DNA of 64,000 bases from Phoenix dactylifera (taxonomy: Eukaryota; Streptophyta; Magnoliopsida; Arecales; Arecaceae), in the NCBI RefSeq assembly GCF_009389715.1, contig NC_052407.1, positions 3,475,154 to 3,539,153 of the forward strand, in the 5' to 3' direction. The translations under genes and the position numbers were made by a program. Below the pieces are notes generated by a model, which was not told where the DNA came from, made no database searches, and saw only the letters and a program-made list of their open reading frames with translations. This document shows positions 1 through 11,883 of the stretch, piece by piece. Each line of letters begins with the position of its first letter. The first letter of the stretch is position 1.

Positions 1-428
1 CAAAATATCAGAATGCTATTTATATTAAATAACGGTATCGGACTAATTTGATATGGTATGGTTTGTACAGATGATACGACGAACCATAGCCTGGCCCCAA
101 AGTCCACTCTATTTCCACGAGCTTTCTTTTTTCTTCGCCCCGGCTCCCCCCCGTCTTGTCCCCTGTTTCTTTCCATCGATAGGCCCACCCGATAAAACCA
201 AGTACCAACCCAAAATACCAAAGCCTCTCGCTGAAAACATCGAACCCCTCCTCTCCACCTCTCCCCAGCGATAAGAAAATATTCCCCTCCAACCCCGCCT
301 CCACAAATCCCTCTCCTTTTTATTCGCTGCTCTTCTCCGATCTCACCACCGTCTCATCTTTCCCCCTTTCCAACTCTGTCTTCGCTCTGTCTCTGTCTCT
401 CTCTCTCTATCGCTCCTACGAGCTAACG
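1..428 (+). promoter_or_regulatory. 5' flank and leader of plastid PGK gene
   Basis: No protein-coding gene is seen here. The last 130 bases before the ATG at 429 are strongly pyrimidine-rich, with CTCT runs at about 380-410, as is common in leaders of highly expressed plant genes. No convincing TATA box was found; the A/T-rich stretch near 270-280 is a weak candidate. The transcription start cannot be fixed from sequence alone. Confidence 0.5.
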
Positions 429-3400
429 ATGGCTTCCGCCGCATCCCCCACCTCCCTTTCTCTTCACCCGTCCTCCTCCTCCTCCCTGTCCTCGTCCCGG
501 AGGCAGGCGGCGGCGGTTGCTTTCCCTGCCTCTCGCGGTGCCGTCGCGCTCCGATCGCCGCTCCACCGCCTGGGCTTCGCTGGGGCGGCGGCGGACCCGC
601 TGCTGGCGGTCCACGTGGCGGAGAGGATCTGGGAGGTGGCCGGGCGGAGCGGGAGGGGCCCCAGGGGCGTGGCGACCATGGCGAAGAAGAGCGTTGGGGA
701 CCTCACCGCCGCGGACCTCAAAGGGAAGCGGGTGTTCGTGAGGGTGGATCTCAACGTGCCCCTCGATGAGAACCAGAACATCACCGACGATACTAGGATT
801 CGGGCGGCCGTGCCCACCATTAAGCACTTGATGGGGAATGGGGCCAAAGTCATTCTCTCCAGCCATCTGGTGAGCCTCTTCTCGATTTCTACTTGCCTTC
901 CCTTCTCGTGTTTTTGAACCAGCTTGTCGTTTTACTTATTCTTTTAAGTGAGATTTTATAGTACTAATAATCAACAAAAATCTCAGTTTTGGAGGTGTTT
1001 ACGATGAACTTTCGTGCTTATTTCATTTTTAATGCCTTTTGTTATTGAATTATGTGGAGGGTTGACTTCCTTTCTAAATCATGTAAGCAGCTTGTTTTAG
1101 TATCAGTCTTTCTGATAGTTTTAGTGAGTAGAGTAGTTGTTGGAGGACTGATAAATTCATGAAAATAGCATTTTTGGTACCACTCCTTTTGTGTTAGAAG
1201 ATATAAAACATTATTGTCAATGGTAGTCTCGCAAGCTAAAGATTTGAGCAGATTTTTATGTGCTTCTGTTCATATACTTGGGAGTTAGGTTCGGATTTTG
1301 CATTATGTTTATGATAAATTGTTGGCTTTGATTTGTTGCCTTTATTATGATGTGGCTGTGACCGTCTAGTGCGCTCCAGAAGTTTTTCATTACCAGTGAT
1401 TTTAAGCCACTGGGATCAGCATCAATTTATCACGAACCACTGTAATGCGTTCTCTAATCAGCCATATTACGATGTGGCTGTGATCATCTAGTGTGCTCCA
1501 GATGTTGCTTGTTTCTATATTCTATAGGTTTCTGGAATATGGTAGTTCTGCATGCGCTTGTCCATCTAAATATAGTGCTATCTTTATATAATTTAATTTA
1601 TGGAAATGGGAAGGATGCTACTAAACTTTTTTTGTTTTGATATTTTGAGTTGCACTCAATTCCCAGAAACCAGTAGAGAGTTTCAAAAAAGAAAATTTTA
1701 TCAGTTTAGGTGAAAATATTCTTGATTGAAAAAAATCTAATGCTGGAAACCCTTATATTTATGTCAAGTGGCTCCACTTCTCATATCTGGTGCTATAACT
1801 TTATTTTTCCTTTTCCAGCGTTATCCTTAAAAATCATAGTGTTTGGACAGGTACCTATATTAATTCCTAATTACATGTCCTGAAAGTGTTTCATGTTTTA
1901 GATTGCTTGAGCTTCATGTTTTACTGATATGATTTGTTGAAGTTCTCATTGGCTTCTCCATCTTAATATGAACATCCTGTCTTCTTTTCTCCTTAAGCAA
2001 TTTTTGTTTTCCTTGTTCCATTATAAATGCTCTCAAGGTGTCCTTATAAAGGTTTCCACTTTCAAAATTAGCTACCATCTAAAGTTAGAAATGTTAAAGA
2101 AACTGGAAAGGATTTTGACATTTGATAGGTGTGAAAGCTGCTATGGAATTGATAAAGTTGATCAGAAATAGTTAAATTGTAGCTGATTCTCTGGTCAGTT
2201 GTGATCTTATAATTCGATTTATTGCATGTTGATGTTTTTGGTGAAAATCAAATAATTCCACAGCATCTGTATCCTATTTTACATTTAGGTGCAGGTAACT
2301 GTTGATTCTAAATCCATTTTTCCTTTTCCTGCACAGGGACGCCCAAAGGGTGTCACACCAAAATACAGCTTGAGTCCTCTTGTCGCTAGGCTCTCTGAAC
2401 TTCTTGGCATCAAGGTGTGCTTATCTTTTACCCAGATGTAATGTAATTGTCTTTTTTGTACCATTCTGGATTCCTTACCAGCATGCCAAACAGGTTGAGA
2501 AAGCCGATGACTGTATTGGCCCAGAAGTTGAGAAAATGGTTGCTGCACTTCCAGAAGGTGGTGTTCTACTACTCGAAAATGTAAGGTTTTATAAGGAGGA
2601 AGAGAAGAATGAACCAGAATTTGCAAAGAAGCTTGCATCCTTAGCTGACCTTTATGTGAATGATGCATTCGGAACGGCACATAGAGCGCATGCATCCACA
2701 GAGGGTGTCACCAAGTTCTTGAAGCCCTCTGTTGCTGGTTTCCTTCTGCAAAAGGTTGGTAAAGAGCTTTTCTATTTTGTTATTTTGTAAAAGAATTAAA
2801 AACTTACTGGAGGATACTCACATGGGTGTTTCTTGGAGTCACTTAGTGGTTAAAAAGTTCTCATCTTTATCCAAATTGAGGCAGTTAGAACTTCAATTGG
2901 CGCATCTTTGTCATCTCAATGTTGCCTTGGAGGTTCTCATATAGCAGCATCCTGTTCTCTGCACATGTTGCATGTTGCTTCGTGAAGTATTTCACATGGA
3001 TTTGCATCTATCTTTTTCTTCTTATAGTTTCTTGAGTCAATTTGTAACCAAACAATTTGTGCCTCACTACAGGAACTTGACTATCTTGTTGGTGCCATCG
3101 CGAATCCCAAGAGGCCATTTGCTGCCATTGTAGGTGGTTCAAAGGTGTCATCCAAGATTGGAGTGATTGAGTCATTGCTGGAGAAATGTGACATCCTTCT
3201 TCTGGGTGGAGGAATGATCTTCACCTTTTACAAGGCACAGGGCCTTTCAGTGGGTTCTTCCCTGGTAGAAGAGGACAAACTAGAGCTTGCAACATCACTT
3301 CTTAAGAAGGCAAAATCTAAAGGGGTCTCTCTTATGTTGCCCGCTGATGTTGTCATTGCTGACAAGTTTGCTGCTGATGCAAATAGCAAGGTTTGTATTT

Positions 3401-4141
3401 TTAGGGTCTTCTTATGTTTGTCAGTCCAATGGCACTATGCTTGCAAGGCATTGAGTAGAGCATGCTTTTAAAGTCCTCGTTCCTTCATATCCCCTTATTT
3501 ATAAGCCATGTCAGAAGAACTCTTGAACCTAGAAAACCTTAGAGGCGAACCTCCTTGAAACATTTTAATTCTTTTTTGAATTCATGCAAAAGTGGGTGTT
3601 ATATTAGGTTGAAGATTTGTAATGAGATGATTTAGGAATGATGGCTCCTCATTCAGGTCGTACCATCAACAGCAATTCCGGATGGTTGGATGGGCTTGGA
3701 TATTGGACCGGATTCAGTAAAATCATTCAGTGATGCACTGGAAACAACCAAGACAGTTATTTGGAATGGTCCTATGGGCGTTTTTGAATTCGATAAGTTC
3801 GCAGTTGGAACTGAGGTATGTGATGGTTCTCTTTTATGCATTAACCACAAGCTGCTGATTTAGTGCTACATTACTGCATGTCCTCTTCAAGCTTGTATGC
3901 CCATGAAAGGAATCATGGTTTAATTTTGCAGGCAATTGCAAAGAAGTTGGCAGAGCTCAGCGGGAAGGGCGTGACGACAATCATTGGAGGTGGAGATTCT
4001 GTTGCGGCTGTTGAGAAAGTGGGAGTCGCTGATGTTATGAGCCACATATCCACGGGTGGTGGAGCCAGCTTGGAATTGTTGGAAGGGAAGGAGCTTCCAG
4101 GAGTTGTGGCTCTTGATGAAGCTGTTCCTGTTGCTGTATGA
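429..4141 (+). CDS. PGK1: Phosphoglycerate kinase, plastid-targeted, 6 exons
   Basis: It interconverts 1,3-bisphosphoglycerate and 3-phosphoglycerate with ADP/ATP, in the Calvin cycle in the plastid stroma. Proposed exons are 429-869, 2337-2414, 2494-2754, 3073-3390, 3657-3815 and 3932-4141, all with GT-AG introns; the sum is 1467 nt (488 aa), normal for a plastid PGK. Residues 1 to about 83 are rich in Ser, Ala and Arg and poor in acidic residues, like a transit peptide. The mature part shows the family blocks [59 protein letters not shown] and [10 protein letters not shown], covering both substrate and nucleotide sites. An in-frame ATG at 678 in ACCATGG context sits at the transit/mature border. 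It lies 1.56 kb upstream of a cytosolic PGK gene in the same direction. The identity is very secure; plastid targeting is inferred from the N-terminus. Confidence 0.95.
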
Positions 4142-4352
4142 GGCCAAGTTTTATTCCAAAGCTGGTGTCTTTCGTCGCGGTTCCTGAAAGAAATTAACCA
4201 TGCAGTGGTCTCTTTCACCTGGGTTTTACCCAGAAATGGAATCAGTCAAGATGTCAAGAGCTCTTGTAGAGTTTCTGGGATTGGCCAAAAGAGGATTTTT
4301 TGCCCCCCTTGCGTTGATGTTTTCTTGTGATGTGGTGCCAATTTATGGTTGA

Positions 4353-4358
4353 AATAAA
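4353..4358 (+). promoter_or_regulatory. Poly(A) signal candidate of plastid PGK
   Basis: AATAAA lies 212 bases after the stop codon, in an A/T-rich 3' region. It is a plausible near-upstream polyadenylation element. The cleavage site itself is not visible. Confidence 0.4.
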
Positions 4359-5590
4359 AATCTCCTGCACCAGGATAAACAGGTTAGATGCCATTTGGCT
4401 TGCAGGCTTGGCTTGTCTGACCATTGATAGCTTTCCTGCATGTCAATATGATATGGTGCCAATTTAAGCTGCCTTCTTGGCCATGGGATTCAACAAGAGG
4501 TTCATCAAAATGATACGGTTCTTATGGGAAGACTGATGGTTTGCGGACTAGTTGATGTTTTCTTTAGTTTATGATTTGAGTTCGCTATTGTCCAATCTCT
4601 TTTGGCTGCCAATTTGAAGTAAAAGTATTCTGCTCAAGTCGGCAAAAAGGGAAAGGCATTAGATTCTCTCTCTTTCCCTCTGTCGGCCCTCGCACACGAC
4701 CGAAGGGATGATCAAATTTTCTGCATAACTAATTAGAATCGAGTTTACATGTACAGTCCTCTTAAGTATTAACATCCACAAAGAAATCTAGAGTCCATGG
4801 TATATACCAAAAATTTAAGCATCATGTTCCTAGGCCGCCGGCAACCATACGGAAAGCAGTCTAATAGAGGATATATCCCCCGTCCATCAGAACAATTTTC
4901 TGAAGCTTTTTTTTTCTTTTGATACATGAATAATTTTCTGTAGTTGAAGCTAATCAAGTTCCAAGGCACCGATGGTGTAGGTGGGTGCTACTTCTTGCTT
5001 CGAGGCATTTGGATCATGATTAATGATAGGCAATATAGGGTTTGCATGTTTATAGAGAAGCCAACAAGATTGCGAATTGGATGGTCTTATATATGGCTAA
5101 CCACTCTAGAGATGTCTTATGAGTCGAAAAAAAAAAATTGCTGTCCAAAGCGCTTTAAAATTTATTAATTTTTATTTTTTTTGAAAGTGTTCGTATTAAA
5201 ATTCTACGGACCATTAGTTTTAGGGAAAAAAAAACTAATCAAGCTTTTTATTTTTTTTTTTAGACGCGTGTCCTTCCCACCTCGTGAGCTCGCGCTGTTA
5301 TCGGATTTTCGCAGAAAGAAAAATCTCTAGTCTCGAACCGGACACCCGCAGACCGCAGTCAGCAGCTTCTAGAAGTGCGCAGAAACCACGAACCCAGACC
5401 CTTTCGCACAAAAAGAAAACCACGAGCTAGACCGACGGGTGGACCTCAAATCCATTCAATCATTCTTAACCGTCCGATCCACCACTTGCACCCTAGCTAT
5501 CCATCCGATCCGGCGCCCACCGTAAGAAAACTACCGCGGCGCACGAATCCTGGATGCGCTCACGGGGCCATTCGCCTAAACCTACGCCCA
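4359..5590. other. Intergenic spacer between the two PGK genes
   Basis: I see no coding exon, RNA gene or bounded mobile element here. It holds A/T-rich sequence with poly(A) and poly(T) runs at about 5130-5265. From about 5270 the DNA becomes GC-richer, which probably marks the proximal promoter of the downstream PGK gene. The open frames in it lack family resemblance. Confidence 0.5.
5367..5374. promoter_or_regulatory. TTCTAGAA palindrome, heat-shock-element-like
   Basis: The 8-base palindrome has the core spacing of a two-unit heat shock element (TTCnnGAA). It lies about 335 bases upstream of the cytosolic PGK start. A two-unit element alone is weak evidence for heat regulation. Confidence 0.25.
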
Positions 5591-5595
5591 TCGGG

Positions 5596-5631
5596 TATTA
5601 TATATATTAATATATATATATATATAATATA
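5596..5631 (+). promoter_or_regulatory. TATA-rich core promoter of cytosolic PGK
   Basis: A TA-repeat block containing several TATATA matches sits 75-110 bases upstream of the ATG at 5706 and is followed by a C/T-rich leader. The position fits a TATA region for this gene. It may equally be a simple TA microsatellite; the sequence cannot separate the two. Confidence 0.5.
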
Positions 5632-5705
5632 CATCCCATCGCCCCTTCCATCTGTGTTCGGAGTCTATCGTCTTCTCTGTTCTTCTCTCGATCGATCGAT
5701 CAAAC

Positions 5706-8700
5706 ATGGCGACGAAGAGGAGCGTGTCGACGCTAAAGGAGGCGGATCTGAAGGGGAAGCGAGTGTTCGTGAGGGTGGATCTGAACGTACCCCTGGATGA
5801 CAGCCTCAAGATCACCGATGACAACCGGATCAGGGCCGCCGTCCCCACCATCAAGTACCTCATGGATCACGGCGCCCGTGTCATCCTCTCCAGCCACCTG
5901 GTGAGCTCTCTCTTTCTTCTTCTTCTTCTTCTTCTTCTAATTTTTTTCTCCCATTAAGGCTATTTTCCTTTGATATTCGTTGTTCGTGGGTGGTTGTTTT
6001 GGCTCGCCATCGCTTGCTGATAAAGCGGCTATAGATAGAGAGAACTACTTTTATTTTTATCTATTGCAGTTTTGGTGCTATTAGGTGCTAGGTACTCGAA
6101 CTTGATTACTCTTTCTATATGATGATGAGAGGGTTACAATCTTTTATTTTGCTTAATGATATGCCAATACTATACTATTTTCGTTGAGCTTTGATTAGTA
6201 TTATCATTGTTGATGAATCTGATTGTTCCGAGTGTGGGTGATTGTGGTAGGAAGAAAAAAGAGAAATACTAGAAGATGGTTAACAAAAGATAGCATTTTT
6301 ATTTTCTTAGAATAGAAATGGAATCGTACATGTTAAGGATGGAATTATAACTGAGCACTGTAATTATATGTTAAGCGAACGATCTAAGGGCGAGCTTTGC
6401 CTGGATCGGTTGTGTTTGGCTTGATTAAGCTTGAAATACAGATGGATTATTATTGTATATAGTTAAATATGATTTAGTTGCTATTTTTAAGCAAGAAAAT
6501 GTAACGCACTTTTCTTTTTCCTCCTCTTAAGAATAATATTATGTTGAATGAGGGGAATGCACGTCAAATTTAAGGTTGAGATTGACCACGGTGATTACCT
6601 CAAAGTATACATATGGAATCCTTGGAGTATCAAAACTCTCACCAATTCCTTAAACGAGTTATCAGCAAACATCTCAACTTTTAAGTTTGGCTGCTAAAAT
6701 GAGTTGTATTTGAACATCTTGCGTTGGGTTCAACCCTATTCTCAAATAGGACACTTGATTCTTCCCGCCCCTGCATTTGCATGAGCAGGACAGAGTCTTA
6801 AATTTTTTAAAAAGGGGTTTTGGATGAAGGGAAAAATGCCTCGGTGGCATGATTTCAGTTATGCAGAATAGTCACATAATAGGAAGCTTTTCAGTTGGCA
6901 GTTCGTTGGCAGAAATGCTTGGAAGAAGGATGGGATGAGAAAATGTCAAAGCCACATTCAAGTAAGCACACTGTAAATTTATAAGCTTATACTGCCTCCA
7001 CCCGCTTTAAATAAAAGAGCAGAAAATCTGAAAGAAGGGGAAAATGCGAAAACTTACAATGAGATAGGATGTTGATGGTTTCATCTTTGCATAAAGATGA
7101 CTTTACCTTCTGTGATTTTGATATATGGCACTCAATCTGTAAGTTCTTGTATTTGAATAGATTGTACCTTGTTCAGTATGTTAAAGTGAACTAAAAGAAA
7201 GCATATATCATGTTCCTGGTTAATATGCTTTCCCTTTCATAACATGTGATTCCCATTATCGTGCTAGCCTTTTAGTTTTGTATCTACAAGCATTGTCATC
7301 ATTTTCAGTAGGTTGCATGTGCATCTTATGCTACAGCCTTTATTCCCTTTCATTATCCATGCATCTTGACAGTTTGTTAAAGTGAACTAAATGAAAGCAT
7401 ATATCATGTTCCTAGTTAATATGGTTTCTTTTTCATAACATGTGATTCCCATTATGTTGCTAGCCTTTTAGTTTTGTATCTACAAGCATGGTCATCATTT
7501 TCAGTAGCTTGCATGTGCATCTTATGCTACAGCCTTTATTCCCTTTCATTATCCATGCATCTTGCCAACAAACTTGAATTTCAGACCTGATAACTAGTTA
7601 ACAACCCAACTGTTCATCTCTTTCCTAGGACCTTGTTGTCCTTCACTTTCTGGTACACCAGTAATCTTTTCCTTCATGGAACTCTACTTTGCTCCTTTTG
7701 AGAAGGCTGTATTCCATCTTCTTCTTCATTCAGGATCCTCCATGATGCCTCCATGAGAACCAAAATTGATGGTCTATGTGCAAGTATTTTGATTATAGTA
7801 AAAGCAGGCATTTTACTGTGCTTAGAAGCTTGAATTGTTGAAGGTTTATCTTGGCAAGCTTGTACCATGTTGTGTTTCCATAATTTTTGTATTTTGATGA
7901 ATATGTAAGCACATATTAAAGCCTTTTTTTAATCATATTTTTTTGTTTCTTTTCTTATAGTTGATCTTGGGATGTTAGGTTAGTGTGAATGAGGTGTTTA
8001 GCTATCTTAGAAGCCGATTGCTGGGCTATTAAAATCCATCTTTAACATGCTTGATGCCTATATCGAGCTCGATAGTTGGTACTTTGTGTTGAGGCATTTA
8101 TAATGGCCAGGATATTGCAGAAGGCACCTATTTCCAAGAACTAAAGACAATGAAGCACATGAATTTACATTTACTTTTGTTTTATATTTATAGCTTTGCA
8201 ATTATGGAAATTGGATAAGGAAGCTGTAGATTTGCCTGACATAGCTGGGGATTGTTGCAGAACTAATGCTCGTCAAATGGCTACATCATAAGAACTAGTA
8301 CAATAGATGCACTCACATGTGCATTATTGCAAATTTTTAACATTTATTGTTTTTTTATGTGCTTTTGTTTTGTTATGTGTGGGGTGCAATTTCTAGTTAT
8401 AGCCTTCCTAACTGAGCATGTTTGATAAAATAACCTGGTTTAATTGAAGCATTTTATTTCATCTAGTTTGAAAGGGTTGCAAGTCCTTCTCTTCCTAATC
8501 CTATTGCAAATTTTCCATTTGCAACCTTTAAATTGAGCTTGTAGCCTACTTATTCCTATTTTATATTTGTATTTTACTGGCCATTTGATGGCAGGGATGC
8601 AGTTTGTAGTCATTGTATTATGGTTAAATCATTTATCATTGTTCTTTTCATTAAATTTTTTTTGTTGATGCCATTGTACATTGTTCTAGTCCTCTGCAAT

Positions 8701-11700
8701 TATCTTGTATTTTATTTTATCGTAGTAGCCATTTATCAGTATATGTGCCTTGTGTATCAGAGATTTCACATTATTTTTTTTATTTTACATGTCATTCATT
8801 TCTTTAGCTGGGTGATATTACAATTTGCCGCAAAGAACTGTTCCATGAGCGCTTTGATTCATTCTCATTATTATATTTCATGCTGTAATCCCTCTTTTCT
8901 TGATTTTTTTTGGGGTCCTTTTGGGCCTGTCGATGTGGGAATAACTGATTGATATGGTTTTTCACTTTTCAGGGGCGTCCTAAAGGTGTTACTCCTAAGT
9001 ACAGCTTGAAACCCCTGGTGCCCAGGCTATCTGAACTACTTGGAGTCAGTGTATGTATGATGTGCTGTCATTCAGCATATTTTTAAAGAATGTATTCAGT
9101 GAAGCTTAGAATGTTAATTTTGTGCTCTCAAATAGGTTGAGATGGCCAATGACTGTATTGGTGAGGAAGTTGAGAAAATGGTGGCTGCATTGCCGAATGG
9201 AGGTGTTTTGCTCCTTGAAAATGTGAGATTTTATAAAGAAGAGGAGAAAAATGATCCAGAGTTTGCAAAGAAACTAGCATCCCTTGCTGACCTTTATGTG
9301 AATGATGCTTTTGGCACTGCTCATAGGGCGCATGCCTCAACAGAGGGTGTTGCCAAATTCTTGAAGCCAGCTGTTGCTGGTTTCCTTATGCAGAAGGTAT
9401 GGTGAAATCTGACATTTTATTTTATCAATACAAGCTCCCAGCTTCTAATATATGTATGTAATTAAATAGTATGTATATATGCATATTCTTTTTTATTTTA
9501 TTGGACATATTTGACATCATTGGTTAGAATTAAAAGTTTCATTTCTTGTTCCATTGATATGTCAACCTGAAAATTGATGTTCTTTCTTCATTGTGAAGAT
9601 CATTGCTAAAGTTACATATTTGCAAGGACTATTTGGTCTGTATCTTGATATTTAGCTTTTAGTGTTTGCTTCCAATAAATTTGTCATTGTCTCAGGAACT
9701 TGACTATCTATTTGGTCTGTATCTTGATATTTAGCTTTTAGTGTTTGCTTCCAATAAATTTGTCATTGTCTCAGGAACTTGACTATCTTGTTGGGGCAGT
9801 AGCAAACCCCAAGAGGCCCTTCGCTGCCATAGTTGGTGGCTCAAAGGTATCAACCAAGATTGGGGTGATTGAGTCACTGCTGGAGAAGGTTGATATTCTT
9901 CTCCTTGGTGGAGGAATGATATTTACATTTTACAAGGCACAAGGGCATCCAGTTGGGTCATCTCTTGTTGAAGACCAGCTCGATCTTGCAACTGCGCTAC
10001 TTGAGAAAGCAAAGTCTAAAGGGGTGTCTCTGCTGTTGCCCACCGATGTTGTAGTTGCTGACAAGTTTGCTGCTGATGCAGACAGCAAGGTATGTCCACC
10101 TACTCTTGTTTTATATTTAAGTAGCACCTATATGTTTCAAACTCAAGAAAACTAGAGGCCTAAAAATTTAAAAGAAGGAAATATTTCCAAGCCTATTTCT
10201 TGTATGGGTTCTTCTCTGTTTTACTATTATTTTTTTATGCAAAAGTAATTCTTGCATTTTAAAATATCTTATTTGAGCTTTGCTATTTAATTTTCCGTTG
10301 GTCTATCATATTTTCGGGGTTTGTTTTATTTATTTTTTTATGCCCATGTCATAGTTATCATATGCAGACCTTGTGGATGATTTTTCTCTGAATAGGACAC
10401 ATACTCCTGTTGCCACGATTTTGAATTAGATTTTTGAAGTTGCCAAAGTCGAAACCAGTATGAAAGAGTTATTTTGACTTGACTACTTGCACTGATGTTA
10501 CTTCAACTGCAGTGAAACATTCTTTCCCGAGCTGGTAATTAATGGAGTTGATTCTTGCATATTAACCCTGTATTCGTCATACCATATTTGGGAACCAAGT
10601 ACCAAGGGCCATCAGGGAGTAAAAATACATTTTCAGATGCAAGATTTCCTTTTATTTTGCAGGTTGTACCAGCATCTGGCATTCCTGATGGTTGGATGGG
10701 GCTTGACATTGGACCTGACTCCATCAAGACATTCAGTGAATCTTTGGACAGCACCAAGACTATCATCTGGAACGGGCCAATGGGAGTGTTTGAATTTGAG
10801 AAGTTTGCAGTGGGAACAGAGGTAAAGTAATAGTAACCTTTATAATATTTTACTTATCATGATATTTCTGAAAGTATCTATGGCTTGCCATTTATGATTT
10901 CTTTCTTTGCTGCAATACTAAAGGGCTACACATTGTGTGGGTGTATAAGCAGCTTAAAATTCCACTCTAGAATTCTTATCCTTCTTCACCAACCTCGCAG
11001 ACCTTAATTCTAAGCTGCTCTCTCAGTGCTTCTATGTTGCAAATGCCCACAGTATCTCGCGCTATACTTAGATGGGGTTAGTGGGGGTGCTTTTTAGTTT
11101 CTTTGTTTTTGATATAGTGACCTTATATGCTCAAATCGTATTTTTTGTGCAATATCTTGACCCTTATGATCCATATTTATCGAATTGGCTGATTTTTGTT
11201 GAATTCCAGTTTGGTCCTGAATGAAGTGGTTTACTACACAATTAGGTCCTCTATGAAAATATGAAAGTAAATGTATCAATTCTTATTATCTTCTTTTTTT
11301 GATGAAAATGTTTTAGCTTTGTTGTCATAAGTTGACAAAATAAGCCTATCCTAGATAAAAGGATTTACATGAATTAATAGTACCCATCAGATATTAGTCC
11401 GTGTAAAATAATCAAAAGGATTTCTCATCCTACCCTGCACTTGGTAAAGAGATGACGAACTGAAGAAAAAAACAAATGAGGCAGCTATTGCATGATCCAT
11501 GGAAGTTGTATAATTCTAGAACCAGAGTCTCGACCTAACACAAACTCTTTGGATCATTTAATGTTTGGTTATTACATGGAACCGGTTGCTCTGTTTTTGG
11601 TTCTACTTCTCTCATCCGGTTAGCTAAATAGATTTTCTTGTTAAGGATGAAGGAATATTGGAGTATAAACATTTTCTCATTTGTTCAGGCAATTGCTAAG

Positions 11701-11883
11701 AAGTTGGCTGACCTGAGTGGAAAGGGGGTCACAACCATCATAGGAGGTGGCGACTCTGTCGCTGCTGTAGAGAAGATGGGGCTTGCTGACAAGATGAGCC
11801 ACATATCTACTGGAGGTGGTGCGAGCTTGGAGCTACTTGAAGGAAAGTCTCTTCCTGGGGTTCTTGCTCTGGATGATGCTTGA
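5706..11883 (+). CDS. PGK2: Phosphoglycerate kinase, cytosolic, 6 exons
   Basis: It is a glycolytic phosphoglycerate kinase of the cytosol: it lacks a transit peptide and starts at the position matching the internal Met of the plastid copy. Proposed exons are 5706-5900, 8973-9050, 9136-9396, 9775-10089, 10663-10821 and 11689-11883, giving 1203 nt (400 aa), the usual length for cytosolic PGK. Exons 2, 3 and 5 match the plastid gene in length (78, 261 and 159 nt); exon 4 is one codon shorter and the C-terminus five codons shorter, ending LDDA. All family blocks are present ([52 protein letters not shown]). Intron 1 is 3.1 kb. Intron 3 ends in a 79-bp tandem duplication that also copies the acceptor and first codons of exon 4; I chose the downstream acceptor because only that one keeps the frame open. 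Confidence 0.94.
7181..7564. repeat. 196-bp imperfect tandem duplication in PGK2 intron 1
   Basis: Two adjacent copies with a 196-base period start at 7181 and 7377 and differ at only a few positions (for example the stretch after TTCATAACATGTGATTCCC). They lie fully within intron 1 of the cytosolic PGK gene and have no coding content. Confidence 0.85.
9631..9788 (+). repeat. 79-bp perfect tandem duplication across intron 3/exon 4 border of PGK2
   Basis: Copy 1 is 9631-9709 and copy 2 is 9710-9788; I see no mismatch between them. Each contains the polypyrimidine tract, the CAG acceptor and the first bases of exon 4. The upstream acceptor (exon would begin at 9696) reads [12 protein letters not shown] and then a stop, so only the downstream acceptor (9775) gives PGK. 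Confidence 0.9.

Noticed and set aside
2285-2695. 136-codon open frame on the minus strand opposite PGK exons 2-3
   Set aside because: It mirrors coding exons of the plastid PGK; a similar antisense frame exists opposite the cytosolic copy (9128-9340). It has no independent protein character.
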